A stretch of DNA of 8,750 nucleotides from assembly GCA_900322105.1 (NCBI GenBank), contig ONYV01000029.1, positions 1 through 8,750 on the forward strand, read 5' to 3'. The notes below the pieces were generated by a model. It did not search any database and had not been told where the DNA came from. It saw nothing but the letters and a program-made list of their open reading frames with translations. Position numbers and translations under genes: made by a program. Positions 1-5,800 of this stretch are shown here, one piece after another (positions within the stretch are counted from its first letter, which is position 1; every line of letters begins with the position of its first letter). The stretch comes from an uncultured Eubacteriales bacterium (lineage in GTDB: Bacteria > Bacillota > Clostridia > Oscillospirales > Acutalibacteraceae).

Positions 1-351
1 CAGTACGATCCCCTTTGAAAACTCCTCTAACCTGACACGAACAATACAGCCTTTGAATTTCGTGTGAAGACCGTTTACGGTAAATTCTTCCTCATAGATA
101 TAGATACTCTCCTGCTCATCCTGCCGCAGGATGCCCTGCTCCATCCACTGCTTCAAGGTTTCGCCTGCTGTCTGATATGGGTTTTCCCCTTTGGGAAGCT
201 CCAGACGGATGATGTTGCAGGGATTTTTAGCAAGATACCCTTTTCTCTGTTCGTCACTGATGATATCATAGGGCGGACAAACAAGCTGCCCGATCTCTCC
301 TGCTTTCTCCGTATTGAACCGCAATGCTCTGAATGGTCTGATCTCTGCCAT
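1..351 (-). CDS. DUF1015-family protein, N-terminal part (runs off the left end)
   Basis: 117 codons are visible and the frame is open to the window edge, so the C-terminal part is missing. The protein begins MAEIRPFRALRFN and carries CPPYDII at residues 25-31, the conserved N-terminal signature of the DUF1015 (COG4198) family; NIIRLELPKGENPYQTA further on also fits that family. The family is widespread in Clostridia and some other bacteria, usually has over 400 residues, and has no firmly assigned reaction. Two in-frame ATGs lie at 357 and 351. I chose 351 because AAGGAG at 360-365 is 8 bases from it but only 2 from the upstream ATG, and because family members begin MAEIRPF. The gene has its own promoter (394-422) and is separated from the TSCPD gene upstream by a terminator, so it starts a new transcription unit. 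Family assignment is from recalled motifs; function is unknown. Confidence 0.85.
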   Translation of the reverse strand, partial: MAEIRPFRALRFNTEKAGEIGQLVCPPYDIISDEQRKGYLAKNPCNIIRLELPKGENPYQTAGETLKQWMEQGILRQDEQESIYIYEEEFTVNGLHTKFKGCIVRVRLEEFSKGIVL

Positions 352-359
352 TGTCATTT

Positions 360-365
360 CTCCTT
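360..365 (-). promoter_or_regulatory. Ribosome binding site deciding the DUF1015 start
   Basis: AAGGAG on the minus strand, 8 bases before the ATG at 351 and 2 bases before the alternative ATG at 357. The spacing favours 351 as the translated start. Confidence 0.75.
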
Positions 366-393
366 TTTCTGATTTCTTTGGGAATGTATTATT

Positions 394-422
394 ATTTTAT
401 CCTCAGAACGGAGTTGTGTCAA
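394..422 (-). promoter_or_regulatory. Sigma-A promoter for the DUF1015 gene
   Basis: Minus strand: perfect -35 TTGACA (417-422), 17-base spacer, -10 TAAAAT (394-399, five of six consensus bases). Transcription should start near 387, giving a leader of about 36 bases before the ATG at 351. The surroundings are AT-rich. A weaker extended -10 (TGCTATCAT, 464-472) lies further upstream without a convincing -35. Confidence 0.8.
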
Positions 423-505
423 TGCTTTTTCAGAATTAGAACTCAATATTCTGCTGTACTGTTATGATAGCATAGTCTATATGAGAAAAAAGTTGAAATA
501 TGCGT

Positions 506-539
506 AAAAAATCGGCTCTCTTTTTTATAAGAAAGCCGA
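506..539 (-). terminator. Intrinsic terminator after the TSCPD gene
   Basis: On the minus strand an 11-base stem (529-539 with 512-522, one G-U pair; arms TCGGCTTTCTT and AAGAGAGCCGA) closes a 6-base loop and is followed by six T residues (506-511). This is a standard Rho-independent terminator. It lies 40 bases past the TSCPD stop codon and insulates the DUF1015 promoter. Confidence 0.85.
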
Positions 540-578
540 GAGATATCAGACTTCCTCAGAAACTTCCGAAGAAGTCTA

Positions 579-827
579 TTATTGTTTCATTGCCGCTTCC
601 AGAGCCAGCGCCAACTGATCGGGACATGATGTTCCGCGAAAACCGCATTGGATATTTTTGCACTTTTTGATAACATCCTCCGCTTTCATTCCCTCCGCTA
701 ATGCAGCAACACCCTGTGTATTGCCCATACATCCGCCGTTGAATCTGATATTGGTAACGATCCCGTCCGTCAGATCAAACTCAATGGAACGGGAGCAGGT
801 GTTTTTCGTTTTATATGTGTGTTTCAA
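579..827 (-). CDS. Small TSCPD-domain protein (TIGR03905-like)
   Basis: 82 residues when started at the TTG at 825-827. It carries the eponymous TSCPD motif (residues 66-70) and five cysteines at 11, 33, 56, 61 and 68, in the contexts TCSRSIEFD, NGGCMGNTQG, KNIQCGF and GTSCPDQ. This is the family pattern: a free-standing ~80-residue protein whose domain also occurs at the C-terminus of some class II ribonucleotide reductases, with cysteines thought to bind metal. The biochemical role of stand-alone members is unestablished. The TTG start is chosen because AGGAGG lies 6-7 bases upstream and because homologues begin near MKHTYKT. The open frame continues upstream to an ATG at 863, but that start would lie inside the terminator hairpin at 847-879. 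No promoter fits between that terminator and the gene, so expression probably depends on read-through from rpsR or a promoter inside rpsR. Confidence 0.85.
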   Translation of the reverse strand: MKHTYKTKNTCSRSIEFDLTDGIVTNIRFNGGCMGNTQGVAALAEGMKAEDVIKKCKNIQCGFRGTSCPDQLALALEAAMKQ

Positions 828-833
828 AAGAAT

Positions 834-841
834 CCCTCCTA
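834..841 (-). promoter_or_regulatory. Ribosome binding site supporting a TTG start
   Basis: TAGGAGGG on the minus strand ends 6 bases before the TTG at 825-827. It is a near-perfect Shine-Dalgarno sequence and is the reason for preferring this non-ATG start. It begins only 5 bases after the T-tract of the upstream terminator. Confidence 0.8.
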
Positions 842-846
842 CTTGT

Positions 847-879
847 AAAAAAACCGATGTCAAAAACTTGACATCGGTT
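847..879 (-). terminator. Strong intrinsic terminator after rpsR
   Basis: A perfect 12-bp inverted repeat (arms 868-879 and 852-863, AACCGATGTCAA and its complement) with a 4-base loop, followed on the minus strand by a run of T ending at 847. It lies 12 bases past the rpsR stop codon and ends the rpsF-ssb-rpsR unit. It is also directly against the ribosome binding site of the TSCPD gene, so incomplete termination may set the expression of that gene. Confidence 0.9.
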
Positions 880-891
880 CATAAACTACGA

Positions 892-1143
892 TCAATCGCT
901 GGTGTAAGGCATCAATGCGAGATATCTTGCACGCTTGATAGCAACTGTCAGATCTCTCTGGTGACGAGCGCAGGTGCCTGTCACTCTGCGAGGCAGGATC
1001 TTTGCTCTCTCAGAAACAAAGCGGCGAAGTCTTGAGATATCCTTATAGTCAATAACCTCAACCTTATCTACGCAAAAAGCACAAACCTTTTTGCGGCTTT
1101 TACGACCGCCTCTGCGGTTATCTCTTTCAGGTCTTTCAGCCAT
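892..1143 (-). CDS. rpsR: 30S ribosomal protein S18 (bS18)
   Basis: 83 residues, the normal length for bS18. It binds 16S rRNA in the platform of the small subunit as a partner of S6. The core IDYKDISRLRRFVSERAKIL (31-50) followed by PRRVTGT (51-57), and the conserved AIKRARYLALMPY near the end, identify it with little doubt. C21-x-x-C24 and C58-x-x-H61 form a putative zinc site, so this is the cysteine-containing (C+) form rather than the zinc-free form. The basic N-terminus (RRGGRKSRKK) is typical. The ATG is preceded by AAGGAGG at 9 bases. It is the last gene of the rpsF-ssb-rpsR operon, 26 bases after ssb, and is followed by a strong terminator. Confidence 0.97.
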   Translation of the reverse strand: MAERPERDNRRGGRKSRKKVCAFCVDKVEVIDYKDISRLRRFVSERAKILPRRVTGTCARHQRDLTVAIKRARYLALMPYTSD

Positions 1144-1169
1144 TTTTATTATCCTCCTTTATCGTGGTA

Positions 1170-1631
1170 TCAGAAAGGCAGATCCTCATCATCCGTCATC
1201 TCGAAAAAGTCTCCTGACTGACCGCTGGTATAAGACGGTTCAGGTGCAGGTCTTTCCTGACGCTGACTGGTCTGCGAAGGGTTGCTGCGCATTTCGCCGC
1301 TGCCCGAAGCATCGTTTTTGGAATCGACAAAGTAGACATTATTGACGACTACATCTGTTGTGTAGCGTTTGTTGCCGTCTTTGTCCGTATAAGAGCCTGT
1401 ACGGATCTCTCCGACCAGCGCAATACGTCTTCCTTTTGAGAAATACTTGGAAATCAACTCAGCTCTTTTATCCCATGCGACGCAGGAAATAAAATCCGCC
1501 TGACGTTCCTCTCCCTGTTTTACGAAGTTACGGTCTACAGCGACTGTGAATCTTACCATTGCCATTCCCGACTGCGTATGTCTCAGCTCGGGATCAGCAG
1601 TCAGTCTGCCGATCAAAGATACGTTATTCAT
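1170..1631 (-). CDS. ssb: Single-stranded DNA-binding protein
   Basis: 153 residues. SSB coats single-stranded DNA during replication, repair and recombination and recruits partner proteins. Residues 1 to ~105 form the OB-fold, opening MNNVSLIGRLTADPELR, with the conserved FISCVAWDKRAE (48-58) and GEIRTGSYTDKDG (74-86). Residues ~106-146 are a Gly/Ser/Gln/Pro-rich flexible linker. The protein ends in the acidic interaction tip DDEDLPF (147-153), which binds partners such as RecO, PriA and exonucleases in other bacteria. The ATG has GAGGAGG 8 bases upstream. The gene sits 17 bases after rpsF and 26 before rpsR, the standard Bacillota arrangement linking SSB supply to ribosome synthesis. It is slightly shorter than B. 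subtilis SsbA, the difference lying in the linker. Confidence 0.97.
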   Translation of the reverse strand: MNNVSLIGRLTADPELRHTQSGMAMVRFTVAVDRNFVKQGEERQADFISCVAWDKRAELISKYFSKGRRIALVGEIRTGSYTDKDGNKRYTTDVVVNNVYFVDSKNDASGSGEMRSNPSQTSQRQERPAPEPSYTSGQSGDFFEMTDDEDLPF

Positions 1632-1648
1632 ACGTCACGCCTCCTCAA

Positions 1649-1942
1649 TCATGCTTCCTTTTTGATGATCATTGAACGGAGCACGCCGTCAGTAATCTTG
1701 GTGATTCTGTCAAGCTCTGCCGGGAACACAGCATCTGATTTGAAGTTGAAGAGCACATAGTAAGCGTCTGTTTCCTTGTTGATCGGGTATGCGAGTCTTC
1801 TCTTGCCCCATTCGTCAACACTTTCCATGGCTGCGTGCTTTTCGATCAGACTTGTGAACTTCTTAACAGTTTCAGCAACAGCTTCTTCTCCACGCTTGAG
1901 AGAAATAACGATAACTGCTTCATAAGAATTGATAACTGCCAT
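1649..1942 (-). CDS. rpsF: 30S ribosomal protein S6 (bS6)
   Basis: 97 residues, the usual length. S6 is a ferredoxin-like-fold protein that pairs with S18 on the 16S rRNA platform. The signature WGKRRLAYPI (45-54) and the N-terminal SYEAVIVI strand are diagnostic; YYVLFNF (61-67) is another core strand. The ATG is preceded by AAGGAGG at 9 bases. It is the first gene of the operon with ssb and rpsR, behind a consensus promoter (2020-2048). Its leader can form a bulged hairpin matching the known S6:S18 binding motif, so S6:S18 feedback repression of translation is likely. Confidence 0.97.
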   Translation of the reverse strand: MAVINSYEAVIVISLKRGEEAVAETVKKFTSLIEKHAAMESVDEWGKRRLAYPINKETDAYYVLFNFKSDAVFPAELDRITKITDGVLRSMIIKKEA

Positions 1943-1953
1943 TTTGGTTAACC

Positions 1954-1990
1954 TCCTTCCGGACTATGACCCCTTGTGTGGGGTAAGGAT
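1954..1990 (-). promoter_or_regulatory. Candidate S6:S18-binding leader hairpin of rpsF
   Basis: In the rpsF leader RNA two 5-bp helices stack. The outer one pairs UCCUU (1989-1985) with AAGGA (1958-1954); the inner one pairs ACCCC (1984-1980) with GGGGU (1973-1969) around the loop ACACAA. On the 3' side only, a 10-base bulge CAUAGUCCGG (1968-1959) contains the trinucleotide CCG. A hairpin with a one-sided bulge carrying CCG is the published form of the rpsF leader motif that the S6:S18 complex recognises, mimicking its 16S rRNA site. Here the outer helix uses bases of the Shine-Dalgarno AAGGAGG, so stabilisation by S6:S18 would block initiation. The pairing is read from the sequence; binding is inferred from the family. 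Confidence 0.72.
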
Positions 1991-2019
1991 TTATCGTTGC
2001 GCCCATGCACAACACATTG

Positions 2020-2048
2020 ATTATATCATCAGACAATCGGCTTGTCAA
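2020..2048 (-). promoter_or_regulatory. Consensus sigma-A promoter of rpsF-ssb-rpsR
   Basis: Minus strand: perfect TTGACA (2043-2048), exactly 17 bases of spacer, perfect TATAAT (2020-2025). The expected transcription start is near 2013, leaving a leader of about 70 bases that contains the candidate S6:S18 hairpin. An ideal promoter suits a ribosomal protein operon. The -35 lies in an 11-base palindrome (2040-2050), and GACAA/TTGTC arms (2032-2046) overlap the spacer. Confidence 0.92.
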
Positions 2049-2075
2049 GCATTTTTGGGGATTTTCTTCCGCCTT

Positions 2076-2738
2076 TCAGGAAACAGGATCGAATGGCGGA
2101 TCCTGCAAAAAGCGGATCGCTTCTTTCATATCCTTTGCTTTGAAAACACCTGTACCCGATACGCAGATATCTGCGCCTGCGGCAGCGGCGGCTCCAACGG
2201 TTTTTTCGGAGATGCCGCCGTCAACTTCTATGAGAACATCGAGTTCCCGTTTTTTGCATTCGTTTTTGAGCGCTGTTACTTTCGGCATCATATCCGCCAT
2301 AAAGGATTGTCCGCCAAAACCCGGCTCTACCGTCATCACAAGCACCATATAGAGTTGGTCAAGATACGGAAAGACGGCTTCCACAGGTGTTTTGGGTTTG
2401 ATGACAAGTCCTGCTTTGATGCCTTTTTGACGGATCTTTTCGATCGTTGCCAAAGGATCCGATCTTGCTTCAATGTGGAAAGTAATGATGTCTGCGCCTG
2501 CATTGGCAAACGCATCAATGTAATCGAGCGGATCGTCGATCATCAGATGTACGTCAAAGGGCAGCTTTGTGAATGGTCTGACAGCCGACACGATACCCGG
2601 TCCGATCGTGATATTCGGAACAAAATGTCCGTCCATCACGTCAAGATGGATCAGATCGGCTCCTGCCTGATCGACACGTACCACCTCTTCTCCCATTTTG
2701 GCAAAATCGCAGGATAATAACGAAGGTGCAACTTTCAT
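2076..2738 (-). CDS. rpe: Ribulose-phosphate 3-epimerase
   Basis: 220 residues, the normal length. It interconverts D-ribulose 5-phosphate and D-xylulose 5-phosphate in the pentose phosphate pathway, in the cytoplasm, as a metal-dependent TIM barrel. The N-terminus MKVAPSLLSCDFA, HLDVMDGHFVPN (31-42), DVHLMI (62-67), VMTVEPGFGGQ (134-144) and EVDGGIS (171-177) are all present. Expected metal ligands are H31, D33, H64 and D173, with D33 and D173 as the acid/base pair. The frame opens further upstream, but the ATG at 2738 is chosen because it gives the family N-terminus and has AAAGGAA about 8 bases upstream. It lies 71 bases after the large membrane-protein gene and is probably co-transcribed with it. 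In many Bacillota rpe instead follows rsgA near prkC, so this placement is a lineage variation. No clear terminator separates it from the rpsF promoter. Confidence 0.96.
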   Translation of the reverse strand: MKVAPSLLSCDFAKMGEEVVRVDQAGADLIHLDVMDGHFVPNITIGPGIVSAVRPFTKLPFDVHLMIDDPLDYIDAFANAGADIITFHIEARSDPLATIEKIRQKGIKAGLVIKPKTPVEAVFPYLDQLYMVLVMTVEPGFGGQSFMADMMPKVTALKNECKKRELDVLIEVDGGISEKTVGAAAAAGADICVSGTGVFKAKDMKEAIRFLQDPPFDPVS

Positions 2739-2776
2739 TTTTATCGTTCCTTTCTTTGGAATTACAAAACTGCATG

Positions 2777-2793
2777 ACTCCGCTGTTCGGAGT
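2777..2793 (-). other. Short hairpin between the large gene and rpe
   Basis: A perfect 6-bp inverted repeat (ACTCCG and CGGAGT around a 5-base loop) lies 17 bases past the stop codon of the large gene. On the minus strand it is followed after 6 bases by only four T residues, so it is at best a weak terminator. It may be an mRNA processing or 3'-end stabilising element between the two cistrons. Confidence 0.35.
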
Positions 2794-2809
2794 ATCAAAA
2801 CGTCTTTGC

Positions 2810-5800
2810 TTATCTCTTGATAAGCGAAACGATAACGGAACTGAGCAGCCAGAAGCCTGTGAAAAGCAGCATTTCAAGACAGCCTAATTTTTCAAATCCG
2901 CCCACAAAGGACATCATGGTCACGATCATCAGTCCCGAACCGACGGAAAGCCACTGGAAGATATTGGAGAGTGTAACGCTCAGCTTCATTTTCAGGCATC
3001 CCGCGACCGCCTTGGCAAAGGATGAGATATTGCCTCTGGTGACAAGATACGCTCTGGAGCGCTCTTCCGTTCCGTTCATCGCATCATGACAGATATTGCC
3101 AAGTCCTGTGGGAAGGATCGTGATGCAGCGATGGAACAAGCCGAAGCGTTCCGCCGCTTTCTCTTTTGTGATGTTCGGGTCAACAGTGCGGATGATAAAG
3201 CTGACGCCGCTTTGCTCCAATGCACGAAGCTCATTTGCAACCTTTTTATTTGTTTTGTAGGACAGGATGAACATGGCGATCAGATCGCCGCCGACTGAGA
3301 TATACAGCACATCTTCCCCACGCTTGTAATATTTTTCCTCGATCTCCGGATCGGGCGGTGTGATATTATGCGAAGACAGCAGACTGCGGTTTCCAATCAG
3401 CACACGCTGATCCTTGACCCAGCCAACGATCCCTTTTCCGTCTTCATAGGCAACGTTATCCACTCTCGGAAGATCATTTTTGCTGCATTGAACGATGGTC
3501 TCAAAAATATGTACCATTGTTCCGTTGACAGCATTCATGATCGCAGCGCCTGCCTGAAGCGCATCATTGAGCTTGCTCTGTTTGAAGGAACGCATACCGC
3601 TGAGCGTCACTGAGCCTTTCGGATATAGCTGGGAGGAATCGATCATGATAGCGTTTGTATCGCTGAACTGTCGGACAGTTTCATAGCTGGTGATCATTGC
3701 TCCGCTGCGAAGGGCAGATTTGCACAGACGGCGCAGAGGAATATTGATAGAGAGCAGCGCCATCATCGGCACACTCATAGCGGTCGTCAGCGCAAAGGAT
3801 GAAATGCCGCCGATAAAGCTGCGGTTCATAACACCGTAAACGATACCGCATACCAGTGCAAAGGCGCTGGTGTAGGGCGCAAGTCTTGCCGCTGATTTTT
3901 CGCTCGGGTCGGGCGCATAGGACAGCTGCAGGAAATTGCTCATAAAGCGTGCTTTTCTGGTATAAGCGATCAAAGGCTTTCTGATCGGCAGCTCATGCGT
4001 CATTTTTTCGGCGTTCTGCTTATCGGTGAAGATCTTGCCCGCATATTTCGGATACGGCTTGACAAGAAAATTAAAGTTATAATGCGTTCTGGTGATAATC
4101 AGCAACTTTCCAATGGCATTGCACAATAATGCGAGCATGACGATAGGCGTATAGAGATACATCGTGCCGTCTACATACACGTCGGGTGTGAGCAAAGCAG
4201 TGACGGACTGCATGGCAGCCGCTGCGGATGCGATCGCTACTGCGGTATCGGAATTGCCTTTGAAACGTTTTAACGGCAGGATTCCGTTAACGATCGGATT
4301 TCTGGAAGCTATGATCGCCGTTGTCAGCAGCAGGAAGCTGATGATGGAAAACCAAAGCCAGCCGTTTCGGATATTGACACGGAACAGTTCTGTACACTGT
4401 CCGAGCAGTCCCAAAATGATCGATGCGACCGTTGTACACAGCAATATGATGACCCGTACAAACACAGACTGGAAATTTGTGGAAATCTCTGTTTTGATCG
4501 CCTCGGCATCCTTTTCTTCGTTATAGTCCTCGATCTGCGCCTTTGCTTCGTATTCTCTGGTTTTGAGATCATCGGGATCAAATGCGTCCTCACTGCTGAA
4601 CAGCGAGCGAATCCATCCCTTTTTCCGCTGTTTCTTTTCTTTGGCGTTTTTTTGTTTATCAAAGCGTGAGGTACCCTTTTTTGAAAACGCTGACGGCGCT
4701 TTCCTGACGGGTCTTTCCGGGATCTCCTCGTACTGCTCCAAATCGATCAGCGGAATGTCTTTTTTCTTTTTCTCTTGCTTTACATCGTTTTTTTTCGCTG
4801 CGATTATGTCTTTTGAAGCCTGCTTATTCTTTTTCTTTTTGAAGATCACCCCTGAGGTTTGTTCAGACGCTTTTTTGACATTCTCTGACTTTGTTTTGGA
4901 CAGGATATCTTCGGGTCTCAGTGTTTTTTCAGCCGCTGTTTTATTCCCTTCGCCGATACCCGTCAAACGGTTTCTATATTCTCTTGCCGCTTCATATTCG
5001 GCACGGAGCGTTCCTGTGAATTTACCTGCCATCACGATCATTGGCGGTGTTTTGCTGTAATGGTAGACGATCGCTGTGTTTTTGCCTTCCGTCAGATCTT
5101 TTTCTTCTTCCCTGCGGGATGTGCTGACCGCAGGTGCGTCATAGATCAGATTATCCGAGACATTTCTTTTTGGTTCATTTGATCCCGTGTGTTCCGAATG
5201 CGCAGATGCCTTTGTTTCCTCTTTCACACTAAACAGCTCGATAGGTTTCTTTTCGGTTTCAGGAGGAGTTTGCGGTTCGGTTTTCTTTATCAAGTCAGCT
5301 TTCACGGCAGCAGGCGTTTCCTTTGGGTGCTGTGCTGCTGCGTCAGATTCCTGCCGATCTGCTTGTTTCGTATTTTCGCTGTTATCCTGAACGGCTGCGG
5401 ATATTTTGCCGTTTTCTGTTTCGGAACTGTCTGCGGTTTTGGTCACGGGCGGCTGTTCTGCTTTGTCCTGCACTGTTTCCGCAGTTTTTTCGACTGTAAC
5501 TTCTGAGGAAGAAGCGTCTTTTTGTAATGGCAGCGACTGAACGGATGTCTCTGTTTTGTCTTCTTCTGCTGCTTCTGCTTTCACTTTCTGCTCGCCGCTG
5601 TCAAAAGATTCTTTGCTTGTGTTTTCTTCTGCGGCAGGAGCCGGAGAAAGCGGCTTATCTTCTTTTTTCTGCTCCGACAAAGCTGTTTTAGTTTCTGCTG
5701 TTTCGGAAGGAACACTTTCAACTGTCTGCTGTACACAAGCCGCTGCTTTTTCACTTTCCTTCATTTTCTGCTCTTTATCGTATTCTGCAAAGATATCAAA

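Noticed and set aside
64..372. Open frame of 102 codons on the plus strand
   Set aside because: It lies antisense to the DUF1015 gene, which has a recognisable family N-terminus, a ribosome binding site and a promoter. The plus-strand product has no recognisable feature.
868..873. TTGACA in the rpsR terminator as a -35 box
   Set aside because: No -10-like hexamer is found at 16-18 bases on either strand (AGGAGG on the minus strand, ATCAAT on the plus). The bases are part of the perfect terminator stem.
1929..2717. Plus-strand frame of 262 codons
   Set aside because: It is antisense to rpe and the rpsF leader; the rpe protein is an unmistakable family member. The His/Arg/Cys-rich product is typical of a complementary-strand shadow.
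2810..4470. Functional heavy-metal exporter (CopA/ZntA-type)
   Set aside because: The P-type signature DKTGT, the metal motif CPC and the GDGxND motif are all missing, and there is no HMA domain. Calling it an active transporter is not supported.
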